The position numbers and the translations under genes are program-made. The notes beneath the pieces were generated by a model. It searched no databases. It worked only from the letters and a program-made list of their open reading frames with translations, and was not told the DNA's origin. Positions 1 to 6,657 of a stretch of 9,791 nt of DNA are shown piece after piece. The DNA lies in the NCBI GenBank assembly GCA_022360135.1, contig JAKSDM010001061.1:1-9791 (forward strand), read 5' to 3'. The number at the start of each line of letters is the position of its first letter. Within the stretch, counting starts at the first letter, position 1. The stretch is from Pseudanabaenales cyanobacterium (GTDB lineage: Bacteria > Cyanobacteriota > Cyanobacteriia > Phormidesmidales > Phormidesmidaceae).

Positions 1-2
1 AG

Positions 3-60
3 CATTCACGACACCGCAGCCCAATCAATTTTTTTGTGAATGTAGTGTGTGGATTGATTG
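3..60. repeat. Two interleaved inverted repeats
   Basis: CATTCAC (3-9) is complementary to GTGAATG (36-42), and CAATCAAT (22-29) is complementary to ATTGATTG (53-60). The pairs interleave (arm 1, arm 2, arm 1', arm 2'), the order of an H-type pseudoknot if transcribed. A T-run (29-35) lies between the inner arms. The repeats are read directly; any function is unknown and the arms are short enough to be chance. Confidence 0.4.
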
Positions 61-168
61 CCTACTGCCACCAGCCTAAGAAGCCATCTCTCTCTCTTGA
101 CGAGTATTTGCTGCCTTCGGCTTAAACCGAACTCAGGTTACCTAGAATTCACTATTAATCAAGCCGCA

Positions 169-252
169 ATGCACACAACAATTTCTGTGGATGAATTGAA
201 AGCCATGTGCGATCGCCTGCTTAAGGAGAATGGTCATGAATCAGCTAAGTGA
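169..252 (+). pseudogene. Short ORF, possible N-terminal gene fragment
   Basis: From ATG at 169 this encodes 27 residues, beginning MHTTISVDELKAMCDRL, and stops at 252. The frame is open upstream to 58 only from a TTG, and that upper part does not look coding. The segment contains the octamer GCGATCGC (209-216). The N-terminal pattern loosely recalls the first helix of malate/L-lactate dehydrogenase (Ldh_2) family proteins, but 27 residues cannot settle this. If it is such a fragment, the gene is lost downstream, where stops appear in every frame. It could equally be non-coding. Confidence 0.2.
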
Positions 253-313
253 GCTAAGAACGTTGTGGGAGCTTGAATCTCCAGCTATCCAACTAACCTT
301 GAAGCCTTGATGG

Positions 314-565
314 TTGCTGATAGACTTTCCCGATCAGGATCAAGCTGAGGAATTCCAGAATCGCCATGAAGCAACCCTAGATCAGTGGAGCACCCGATAT
401 CGGGTGCTCATTGCTGTCCAGGGCGAAGATAAGATCGCAGCCAGACCCATACCAAGAGGAGATCGTAGGATGAACAGCCAGCCGCTTATACTCGATCCTA
501 ATGCAGGACTTCAGCTTGGCCGAATGAAGCTTGGTCGCACCTTGCTAAGAGAAATGACCTACTGA
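314..565 (+). CDS. Unrecognised short ORF (83 aa), possibly a remnant
   Basis: A TTG-initiated ORF with no clear ribosome binding site. The translation is hydrophilic, starts LLIDFPDQDQAEEFQNRHEA, and resembles no family I recognise. Its codons 26-32 run through the 22-bp palindrome at 388-409, so part of the frame may be open by chance. The 3' end overlaps a better-looking minus-strand small ORF (545-691). No membrane segment or signal peptide is visible. It may be a remnant of a decayed gene or simply non-coding sequence. Confidence 0.2.
   Translation: MLIDFPDQDQAEEFQNRHEATLDQWSTRYRVLIAVQGEDKIAARPIPRGDRRMNSQPLILDPNAGLQLGRMKLGRTLLREMTY
388..409. repeat. Perfect 22-bp palindrome
   Basis: GAGCACCCGAT is followed with no spacer by its exact reverse complement ATCGGGTGCTC. 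The symmetry stops at 387/410. A spacer-free palindrome of this length suits a dimeric protein-binding or recombination site better than an RNA hairpin, which needs a loop. There is no adjacent T-run, so it is not a terminator. Function unknown. Confidence 0.85.
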
Positions 566-691
566 GTCGGCCAAACGATTCTGATGAGGTGCGTCAATTT
601 TTCCGCCCCCGTCAGCGAATGGCAGCATTCGTATCTCTATCTGATCGACGAAAACACTTTCTACTGATGCTGATTGGGTAAAAGATTCCAT
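545..691 (-). CDS. Small hypothetical protein (48 aa)
   Basis: Starts at ATG 691 and stops at TAG 547-545. An AAGGG lies about nine bases before the ATG, a plausible ribosome binding site. The product begins MESFTQSASVESVFVDQIEI and continues with a glycine-rich GGG stretch and a polar tail; there is no membrane segment. I recognise no family. The composition is protein-like, in contrast to the competing plus-strand frames here. It lies just beyond the putative group II intron remnant on the same strand, so it could be a fragment of whatever that intron inserted into or was joined to. Existence as an expressed gene is uncertain. Confidence 0.3.
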   Translation of the reverse strand: MESFTQSASVESVFVDQIEIRMLPFADGGGKIDAPHQNRLADSVGHFS

Positions 692-725
692 AAGATAAAA
701 CCCTTATAAGACAAGGCTTTCACCT

Positions 726-1060
726 CTAAATTGCCCGAAAACGCAGCCTTGCTACTTTATGGCCTTCAACATTACGATCTTTCAGACATAGATTCCTATG
801 CATACTCTCATTCAGCTTGCTCGACGGGATTCCAGGTGAGGCTCCCTGGTTACCGCCTTTTTCTCCCGCTTCACCCTTTGATAGCCAGTCGCTAAGTGGG
901 GAATAGGCTGTCACCCATGCACTTTGGGGGTAGGACTTGAGCGTTCTAGGATACTAGCTCTCACCTACACGGTTATCTAGTTGTCAAGATACGCTTATAG
1001 CGTTCACTCTTGCCGTCCATCCCCAAGCATTTCTACTCGTTTCGGGCGAACGGGTCGCAC
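726..1060 (-). mobile_element. Group II intron 5' remnant (domain I region)
   Basis: Read on the minus strand from 1060, the sequence begins GTGCGACCCG, matching the conserved GUGYG 5' end of group II introns. It continues through stem-rich sequence to a GGAATCCCGTC element (about 826-836), which resembles the conserved GGAAUCCGUC-like segment of domain I in cyanobacterial introns. I see no reverse-transcriptase ORF and no domain V hairpin downstream on this strand, so only the 5' portion seems present. The 5' exon side would be the AT-rich sequence just above 1060. The lower boundary, set here at 726, is approximate. The call rests on recalled consensus rather than an alignment. A different structured RNA is possible. 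Confidence 0.5.
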
Positions 1061-1260
1061 AGGCCAAATTCAGTCAAGTAAATTTCCAAAACTGTCACAG
1101 GCCATCGCTTGACACCAGAAAATATTGCTCAATTCACAAAAACGCAAAACCACAATTATGTTTCAACAAAACTTAATATAATCTACCATCCAACAGATAA
1201 AGATAAGGATAGACCGAATAAGGAAAGAGGGCAAAAGTCTAAAGAGCAAAGAGCAAAGAA

Positions 1261-3234
1261 TCAAGAAAGTGTTCTCGGCGAAACACTCACAACTCGCAGT
1301 CCCACGTTGAAGCTCCCGTCAACCGGATAGTACCTGAAGCGGCTGACTGAACGGCAGAGACCTGGAACGTCGTCCCAGGAACCACCGCGCAGCAATCTAG
1401 GTAAATCATCTTCACTAGTGATCCAAGCGCTTCCATCCGTAGGAGCCCCCTGATAATTATCATGCCAATGGTCAAGACACCACTCCCAGACATTTCCATG
1501 CATATCATAGAGGCCAAAGGCATTGGCTACCTTAAAACTGCCCACTGGGGTTGTCTGCCCACGATACTTCCCTTTAGGGCCAGAGCCATAAGTATAGTTG
1601 CCATTATAGTTAGCCAAGTCAGTTGTACTCGTATCGCCAAAATGAAATGGAGTTGTCGTACCTGCCCGACAAGCATATTCCCATTCCGCTTCGCTGGGTA
1701 GTCGATACTCGCACCCAGCCGTTTGGGACAACCGTTTGCAGAACTCCTCAGCATCATACCAAGTTACCGACTCAACAGGTCGATTATCTCCCTTGAGCAT
1801 CGACGGATCAGAATCAAGGTCGCGATCTACTTTATCAATGAACTCAGCCACTGCCTTCCACTGAGCCTGAGTGACTGGATACTTACTCATAGAAAAGGAC
1901 TCTACAGTTACCAAGTGCTGGGGATGCTCATCATCTTGTCCCTCACCTGATGGAGAACCCATGTGGAAGGAACTGCCAGGAATCTCAATCATTTCCAGAC
2001 TGACCCCATTTCCTAGATCCTCAATGAGGAAGTTGGCTTGCCCCCGCTGCACATCTGTTCCTTTCCCTTCAGGATCAACAGTTACAACATTAAATTCAAC
2101 TGTCGTTCCACGAGTTGTCTCAGGTTCTAGCTCAGAAAGAACAGACTCCAGCAGGGGAACGTCTGAGTCAACAGACTGGAATATTGTTCGTCCTAGTAAA
2201 ACAACTCCCACGCCCCCCCCAGAGACACCTGCAATTTGAAGCAGAAGGCGGCGGGTCAGGTGGACTAGCAATGGGGACTGAGGGGCTAGACTGAATGGCG
2301 CAGGTTGAGAAGGTGGTTGGAGGATTGAGAAGCCTCGTGACAAGCGTTCAATCCCTTCGATCGCTTCTGGGTCAGCAGGGGAGACGGCTAAGACCCGAAT
2401 CCAAAACAGTCTGGCTAGTTGAACGTCCCGATGCACCTCTGCTCTGAGCGCATCTTTTTTAAGGGTGACGACATCGGTTAAAGTAGCTTGCCGAGGTAGC
2501 AAGATCAGATGATATTTAGTGGGCGGCTCAACTACGCCATAGGGAGTTTGCCGGGGTTTGCCGTAGCGTTGGTTGAGTAGAGGGACATGATAGCGCAGAT
2601 GTTGATATAGTCGCTCGGCCGTGGCGCAGTTCCCAGATCCCTGGAGCCGTAAGCCCTGCAGTAGAACACTGGTAAAGGATCCCTGTCGGAGTTGCTCAAT
2701 TTCATAGGAAGATTCTCGGGGACTGCAGGAAAAAAAGGTGATGACGCCCTGCTGAGCTTCTGTTCCCACACCTACCCCAACTCGACGCCCCTGACTGCGA
2801 CAGGCATCGATCAACATAACCACATTATCGGAGCCACAGCGGCGGAGACGTTCGGTGAAGTAGTTGAGCGGGATAGCTGTGCCTTCGACATCTCCCGGAT
2901 CGGCGTCAATGGGCATGAGGTAGTCCCGGTCTTCATGCCGGACTCCATGTCCAGCGAAGAAGAACCAGAAGTTATCTCCAGCTTGCATGAAGGCTTGCTC
3001 AAACCGAACCCGCAGAAATCGTCTTAAGGCTCCATAGGTCGGCAGTGAAGCAATGGGGGGACCATAGTCTGTCGCAATCGGGGGAGAATTATCGGAGAAG
3101 TGGTAGACCTGTTCGAAGTTGATTTCGTCCTGGAAGAAATCTCGCATGGCCTCGGCGTCCTGCTGGGCGTAACTCAACACCTGCAGGTTGTGGTATCGAT
3201 TAACACCAATAGTGATGGCCCAGTTTCTACCCAT
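1261..3234 (-). CDS. Caspase-like protease fused to FGE-sulfatase domain (copy 1, 657 aa)
   Basis: Residues 1-250 form a caspase-like (peptidase C14) domain. The His of FFFAGHG (H96) and the Cys of LIDACR (C145) are the expected catalytic dyad, so proteolysis after a basic or acidic residue is likely. Residues ~250-300 are helical. Residues 328-350 (TRRLLLQIAGVSGGGVG onward) are hydrophobic and could be a membrane segment or an internal Tat-like motif. Residues ~405-650 are an FGE-sulfatase domain (RLPSEAEWEYACRAG, GLYDMHGNVWEW, RLLRGGSW). Of the two FGE catalytic cysteines (human SUMF1 C336/C341), the first aligns with D622 and only the second remains (C627), so formylglycine synthesis is unlikely and a lectin-like binding role fits better. 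ATG 3234 starts at the family's usual MGRNWAI; its ribosome site is weak. It is the last gene of a same-strand cluster. Intact. Confidence 0.9.
   Translation of the reverse strand: MGRNWAITIGVNRYHNLQVLSYAQQDAEAMRDFFQDEINFEQVYHFSDNSPPIATDYGPPIASLPTYGALRRFLRVRFEQAFMQAGDNFWFFFAGHGVRHEDRDYLMPIDADPGDVEGTAIPLNYFTERLRRCGSDNVVMLIDACRSQGRRVGVGVGTEAQQGVITFFSCSPRESSYEIEQLRQGSFTSVLLQGLRLQGSGNCATAERLYQHLRYHVPLLNQRYGKPRQTPYGVVEPPTKYHLILLPRQATLTDVVTLKKDALRAEVHRDVQLARLFWIRVLAVSPADPEAIEGIERLSRGFSILQPPSQPAPFSLAPQSPLLVHLTRRLLLQIAGVSGGGVGVVLLGRTIFQSVDSDVPLLESVLSELEPETTRGTTVEFNVVTVDPEGKGTDVQRGQANFLIEDLGNGVSLEMIEIPGSSFHMGSPSGEGQDDEHPQHLVTVESFSMSKYPVTQAQWKAVAEFIDKVDRDLDSDPSMLKGDNRPVESVTWYDAEEFCKRLSQTAGCEYRLPSEAEWEYACRAGTTTPFHFGDTSTTDLANYNGNYTYGSGPKGKYRGQTTPVGSFKVANAFGLYDMHGNVWEWCLDHWHDNYQGAPTDGSAWITSEDDLPRLLRGGSWDDVPGLCRSVSRFRYYPVDGSFNVGLRVVSVSPRTLS
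1294..1374 (-). other. Candidate DGR-type variable region of caspase-FGE copy 1
   Basis: This is the 81-bp stretch between two blocks that are identical in both paralogues (20 bases at 1274-1293, 21 bases at 1375-1395). It encodes the end of the FGE domain, from the codon after RGGSW up to GLR. Against the copy 2 interval I count 31 mismatches and no gaps. Several differences contrast with AAC/AAT (Asn) codons in copy 2, as expected if both derive from an adenine-rich template. Template and reverse transcriptase are not in the window, so the call is inference. Confidence 0.5.
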
Positions 3235-3276
3235 CCGTCCGCACCCGCTGCACCCACATTGTGTTCAGGCAGGCGG

Positions 3277-3522
3277 TCAAGTGAATTTTAGAGTAATACC
3301 TTCTGTGTTCGCCAAGCTCCCACCCGTCCCCCCTAAACTAACCTTCCCTTAAACATTAATTTCAATGGAGAGTTCAACTTCATTGAGCCTCATTCCAGTC
3401 TGCTCTTCAGCCACTCTGGAACCAAACCCTCCACCCATATCTCTTGAACGTCGCTCACCCTGAACGGGTGTAGTCGGGGAAATATCCTCAGCTACGATCC
3501 AGAGAGTTGACTCTTCAGACAT
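3277..3522 (-). pseudogene. Small peptidase-co-occurring (Trypco1/Pepco-like) protein with in-frame stop
   Basis: Starts at ATG 3522 (MSEESTLWIV...), with GGAAG about seven bases upstream. The frame reaches TAA at 3351-3349 after 57 residues (ending ELSIEINV). It then continues in the same frame as GKVSLGGTGGSLANTEGITL to a natural TGA at 3279-3277. The two parts together match, from memory, small cyanobacterial proteins ending in a ...DEIELSVEIN.EG.VSL.GTGG... pattern, which occur beside caspase and trypsin genes. TAA most simply replaces GAA. At 81 residues the gene is also shorter than those relatives; the middle, after GGGFGSRV, seems to have lost a helical segment. It lies between two caspase-FGE genes, 42 bp before copy 1. 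The family assignment is from memory and moderate; the readable tail is seen directly. Confidence 0.5.
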
Positions 3523-3604
3523 ACCTATCTTCCACAACTGATTGAAATGGATTGGTCAATCGTTCAGCAAGGCTTACCAGACCACCCAACCCAGTTTTTT
3601 TTCG

Positions 3605-3622
3605 GATACTGTTTCCAGTATC
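3605..3622 (-). other. Short hairpin with GAAA tetraloop
   Basis: In the 151-bp gap between caspase-FGE copy 2 and the small pseudogene, GATACTG and CAGTATC pair around GAAA when read on the minus strand. On that strand it is followed by A's rather than T's, so it is not an intrinsic terminator for the cluster. It could stabilise or process the transcript between the two genes. The pairing is directly visible; the role is unknown. Confidence 0.4.
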
Positions 3623-3673
3623 ATGGGAACCAGCCTAGCCCCTTCTTCTGTCCTCCCAATAGATCCCCATCCA

Positions 3674-5497
3674 CTAGCTCTGACCTAGAAAAGTACTCGG
3701 CGAAACACTCACAACCCGCAGGCCAATATTAGAGTTACAGCCATCCGGAACATGTCTAACTCGGGACGCTGAACGGCAAAGGTCTGGATTGTTGTTCCAG
3801 GAACCACCGCGCAGCAAACGATGTAAATTACGCTTTGCGGTTACCCATTCACCCCCATCAGAAGGAGCCCCTTGGTAGCTTTTATGCCAATGATCCAAGC
3901 ACCACTCCCATACATTGCCATGCATATCATAGAGTCCAAAAGCGTTAGCTAACTTAAAACCACCAACTGGAGTTGTCCATTTACGGTATTTTCCTTTAGG
4001 ACCAAAACCATAGGAATAATCGCCGTTGTAGTTTGCCAAGTCGGGTGTGAGCGTCTCACCAAAATGAAATGGGGTAGTGGTTCCAGCTCGACAAGCATAT
4101 TCCCATTCCGCTTCGCTAGGCAGTCGGTATTTGTGTCCAGTCTTCCGCGATAGCCGACGGCAGAACTCGATGGCATCGTACCAAGTAACCGAATCAACAG
4201 GTCTAGTGTTTCCCTTAAATTTTGACGGGTAAGGGTCAAGGTCACACTGGACTTTTGGGAAAGTAGCCACAACTTTCCACTGGCCCTGAGTGACTGGATA
4301 CTTGCCCATCCAGAAGGATGGCACAGTTACCAGGTGTTTGGGATGCTCACTATTAGCCCCCTCTCCTTCTGAAGCCCCCATTTGGAAGCGATCACCCGGA
4401 ATCAGAACAACTTCTAGACTGACTCCCTGATCTAACACTTCGGTTCGATATTCAGCCTGCTGATTCTGCCGCTGTCTAATCTGTCCCTGAGCATTGACTG
4501 TAATCATCTCAAACTCAAAAGTTGGATGGGGGGGAGCGGAAGGTGACGGGAAAACTTCAATTCTATTCTTTGTAGACTTAGCAGCAAATTCAGACATTCG
4601 AGCAATCCGTTTAATCGCTCGAATCGCTTGCCGATCTGCAGGAGAGACTGCCAACACCCGGATCCAAAGGTGCTCAGCCAGCTCAAATTCTTGCTCCGCT
4701 TCTGCTTCTAGCGCATCATTCTTGAGGGCAGTGACATCCCCAAGAGTGGCTCGCTTTGGCAATAAAATGAGGTGTTGTTTCGCAAGCGGTTCAGCAATTG
4801 TATAGGGTGTTTGCCGAGGCTTGTTATAGTGGCGATTGAGCGTTGGCACCTGGTAGCGCAAATATTGATTCAGGCGCTCAACGGTGGCACAATTTCCCTC
4901 CCCTTGAATCTGAAAACCCTGGAGTAGTGTATAGGTGAAGGAACCCTGTTGCAGTTCCTCTATTTCGTAGGACGATTCATCCGGACTGCAGGCAAAAATA
5001 CTCACCACACCTGGCTGCGCTTCTATCCCAATCCCTTGCCCATCCCGTGCCCCTTCATTCCGACAAGCGTCTAATAGCAAGATAATATTATCGGCCCCAC
5101 AACGACGCAGGCGCTCTGAGACATCCCGAATCGCAATGGCCGTTCCCTCTACATTCCCGGGATCAGCATCCATCGGCATCAGATAATCTCGATCCTGATA
5201 TCGTCTGCCATGCCCAGCAAAGAAGAACCAAAGGTTATCACCCGGTTGCAGAAAGGGCTGCTCAAAGCGCACTCGCAAAAAACGAGAGAGAACTCCATAG
5301 GTCGGTTGAGATCGCAGTGGGGGGCCGTAATCCTGCTCAATCTGGGGTGAGTCGTCTGAAAAATAGTAAACCCGTTCAAAGTTTGCTTCCTGTCGGCAGA
5401 AATCCCGGATCGCCTGAGCATCTCTCTTGGCGTACTGCAACGCTTTCAGGTTGTCATACTGGTTAACACCAATAGAGATCGCCCAATTTCGGCCCAT
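3674..5497 (-). CDS. Caspase-like protease fused to FGE-sulfatase domain (copy 2, 607 aa)
   Basis: Paralogue of the 1261-3234 gene with the same architecture. The caspase-like domain (residues 1-250) has H96 in FFFAGHG and C145 in LLDACR. A short Pro/Ser linker (about 313-327) follows, then the FGE-sulfatase domain (about 358-600) with RLPSEAEWEYACRAG, GLYDMHGNVWEW and RLLRGGSW. Copy 2 lacks the hydrophobic segment found in the linker of copy 1, which explains its 50 fewer residues, and is probably soluble. The first FGE catalytic cysteine position is N569; the second is kept (C574), so a binding role is more likely than enzymatic oxidation of a cysteine. ATG 5497 has a good ribosome site (GAGGAG just upstream). 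It is the first gene of the minus-strand cluster. Intact. Confidence 0.9.
   Translation of the reverse strand: MGRNWAISIGVNQYDNLKALQYAKRDAQAIRDFCRQEANFERVYYFSDDSPQIEQDYGPPLRSQPTYGVLSRFLRVRFEQPFLQPGDNLWFFFAGHGRRYQDRDYLMPMDADPGNVEGTAIAIRDVSERLRRCGADNIILLLDACRNEGARDGQGIGIEAQPGVVSIFACSPDESSYEIEELQQGSFTYTLLQGFQIQGEGNCATVERLNQYLRYQVPTLNRHYNKPRQTPYTIAEPLAKQHLILLPKRATLGDVTALKNDALEAEAEQEFELAEHLWIRVLAVSPADRQAIRAIKRIARMSEFAAKSTKNRIEVFPSPSAPPHPTFEFEMITVNAQGQIRQRQNQQAEYRTEVLDQGVSLEVVLIPGDRFQMGASEGEGANSEHPKHLVTVPSFWMGKYPVTQGQWKVVATFPKVQCDLDPYPSKFKGNTRPVDSVTWYDAIEFCRRLSRKTGHKYRLPSEAEWEYACRAGTTTPFHFGETLTPDLANYNGDYSYGFGPKGKYRKWTTPVGGFKLANAFGLYDMHGNVWEWCLDHWHKSYQGAPSDGGEWVTAKRNLHRLLRGGSWNNNPDLCRSASRVRHVPDGCNSNIGLRVVSVSPSTFLGQS
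3716..3796 (-). other. Candidate DGR-type variable region of caspase-FGE copy 2
   Basis: The counterpart of the 1294-1374 interval: again 81 bp, again bounded by the shared identical blocks (3696-3715 and 3797-3817). It begins with three Asn codons (AAC AAC AAT) straight after RGGSW and has further Asn codons near its end. Asn codons at surface positions of a C-type-lectin fold are the hallmark of adenine-directed diversification. Thirteen of the 31 differences from copy 1 fall in third codon positions, so ordinary divergence also contributed. Confidence 0.5.
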
Positions 5498-5627
5498 TGC
5501 TCCTCTTCTGCTAAACCTCTATTTCTTTGACATCAGCATACTCGCCAATCCCCATAGCCGACCACTACCCTGTCCATTTCCACCTCTCTTATAAGCCTAA
5601 TACCGGAGACAATCCTTCTCAGATTTA

Positions 5628-5664
5628 AGCAAAGGGTATTCACTCTCAGGGGATACCCTTTGCT
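5628..5664. repeat. 12-bp perfect inverted repeat upstream of RHH-like stub
   Basis: AGCAAAGGGTAT (5628-5639) and ATACCCTTTGCT (5653-5664) are exact reverse complements with a 13-base spacer. The repeat ends 21 bp before the ATG at 5686 and lies 131 bp upstream of the caspase-FGE copy 2 start. It could be an operator for the plus-strand DNA-binding-like gene or part of a divergent regulatory region. No T-run follows on either strand, which argues against a terminator. Confidence 0.6.
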
Positions 5665-5685
5665 CACAAAGTAAGCTACCAAACA

Positions 5686-5808
5686 ATGGTTACTCAGAAT
5701 CGCCGGATCCCCGCCTATCTAACGCCTGAGATTGACCAGAAACTGAAGGCGTTTAAAATTGACGCGGGCTTAGCCACTGAAGCTTGCCACCGGCAGTCAA
5801 AAGATTAA
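5686..5808 (+). pseudogene. 5' stub of a small ribbon-helix-helix-like protein
   Basis: ATG 5686 opens a 40-residue ORF beginning MVTQNRRIPAYLTPEIDQKL. The first ~33 residues match, from memory, the start of short cyanobacterial proteins with an IPAYLxPEIxxxLxxFK pattern followed by a coiled coil, regarded as ribbon-helix-helix-like. After GLATEA (about 5786) the pattern breaks into HRQSKD and a stop. From there the sequence belongs to the convergent minus-strand gene, so the stub was probably cut by a rearrangement. A 12-bp inverted repeat lies just upstream. The intact form would have been a DNA-binding regulator or antitoxin. Family placement is tentative; the truncation follows from the overlap. 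Confidence 0.45.
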
Positions 5809-6130
5809 GGGTTCCATGACCTGGTTGATTTACGAGTTTAGGTTTACGTGGTTGCGCGGGTTTGGCTTTTGTCGCCTTTGTTCCCCGCTTTGAGGAAGGC
5901 TTGGCTGGCTTCTGCGTGGGTGAATCAACCGGCGCGTTAATCATCTGGGCCGTCGCTTCGCCTCCTTCCTTGACCACTGCTGTCGTCTTATCTGGCTCAA
6001 ATATTTCTAACACCGATTGAAGACTGGACCGCTGCGCTTGAATAGCGGCTAATTGAGCCAGCAGCTTAGCGGCCTGCGCCTCTAAGTCTGAGTCAACCGC
6101 TAAGAGTTTTGAGAGGACAGGATCGGACAT
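5753..6130 (-). CDS. Hypothetical coiled-coil, Lys/Pro-rich protein, probably 3'-truncated (125 aa)
   Basis: ATG 6130 follows an AGGTGA ribosome site. Residues 1-45 (MSDPVLSKLLAVDSDLEAQA onward) are an amphipathic, coiled-coil-like helix rich in Ala, Leu and Gln. Residues ~70-105 are a Lys/Pro/Ser/Thr-rich basic linker (SSKRGTKATKAKPAQPRKPK). Cyanobacterial proteins with this kind of N-terminus usually carry a further C-terminal helical domain, absent here. The last ~12 residues (TAGGKLQWLSPRQF region) are read through the end of the opposite-strand stub at 5686-5808, so the true 3' part seems to have been replaced at about 5787. Function unknown; the basic tail could bind nucleic acid. It is divergent from the TIR gene, 62 bp away. 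Confidence 0.55.
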   Translation of the reverse strand: MSDPVLSKLLAVDSDLEAQAAKLLAQLAAIQAQRSSLQSVLEIFEPDKTTAVVKEGGEATAQMINAPVDSPTQKPAKPSSKRGTKATKAKPAQPRKPKLVNQPGHGTLNLLTAGGKLQWLSPRQF

Positions 6131-6192
6131 CTGGTCACCTATTAAAAAAACCTTAAAAGAACCACAGTTCTTGAAAGCAAGCCTAGCAGCGA

Positions 6193-6657
6193 TTGTTCAA
6201 AAGAGACGATCAGGCCCCCTCATTAGGGCAAGATATCGGAATTTCCACCTTACTCTCTCCCCTCTTCATAAAGTTGTCAGTAGAGCGGGCTGCAACTCCT
6301 GCCCGGGTTTTCATTAGTTACCGAAGCAAAGACCCTGATCTGGGCTTAGCTCAGCAGTTTTATCGGCATTTGCAAGCCGCTGGCCATAACGTTTTTATGG
6401 CTGGAGCTAGCATTCGCATGGGGGACGATTGGCCAAAGCGAGTAGATGAGGCGCTAGAGAGCTGTGACTATTTTGTGTTGCTGATGTCATCACAGTCCGC
6501 TGCCAGTGAGATGGTGATCGAGGAGGTGCGAAGAGCTAAATTTCTGCATGATACCCGCCTGGATCATCATCCTGTCTTGTTGCCTATTCGGGTGAACCTG
6601 CCGATGGATGCGCCGCTGAACTATGATTTGCGGGGGTGTCTGCAGCGGATTCAGTAA
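6193..6657 (+). CDS. TIR-domain protein, cut by an in-frame stop (154 aa)
   Basis: Residues ~37-115 form a TIR domain: ARVFISYRSKDPDL (strand A and BB-loop region), MAGASIRMGDDWPKRVDEAL, and DYFVLLMSSQSAASEMVIEE. The later LPIRVNLPMDAPLNYDLRG segment is typical of cyanobacterial TIR proteins. Bacterial TIR domains commonly cleave NAD+ in antiviral signalling or bind partners; here a Pro follows the tryptophan of GDDW, where many NADase TIRs have the catalytic Glu, so activity is uncertain. The start is unclear: TTG 6193 is the frame limit, no in-frame ATG precedes the domain, and a TTG at about 6274 is an alternative. TAA 6655-6657 ends the frame, yet the sequence continues in the same frame with family-like sequence, so this is probably the N-terminal part of a larger broken protein. 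Confidence 0.7.
   Translation: MFKRDDQAPSLGQDIGISTLLSPLFIKLSVERAATPARVFISYRSKDPDLGLAQQFYRHLQAAGHNVFMAGASIRMGDDWPKRVDEALESCDYFVLLMSSQSAASEMVIEEVRRAKFLHDTRLDHHPVLLPIRVNLPMDAPLNYDLRGCLQRIQ

Noticed and set aside
521..540. A second GTGCGACC on the minus strand at 540 as another group II intron start
   Set aside because: Only the first few bases agree; the following sequence lacks the domain I elements seen below 1060.
726..914. Minus-strand 62-aa ORF
   Set aside because: It lies within the putative intron remnant; the composition is not protein-like and no ribosome site is seen.
1109..1178. TTGACA at 1109 and TATAAT near 1171 as a promoter
   Set aside because: The spacing is far beyond 16-19 bp, and no gene follows on the plus strand.
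1201..1265. AAAGAGCAAAGAGCAAAG repeats as a short tandem array or CRISPR
   Set aside because: Only two and a half short purine-rich units with no spacers; low-complexity sequence.
1871..2239. Plus-strand ORFs antisense to the caspase-FGE genes (also 2692-3027 and 4494-4805)
   Set aside because: Their frames mirror a strongly conserved coding strand, and they show no domain or initiation signal.
3222..3236. GGTAGAAAC shared by the caspase copy 1 start and the 7781 repeat arm
   Set aside because: In the caspase gene it encodes the family-conserved MGRNW; similarity of about 12 bases is likely chance.
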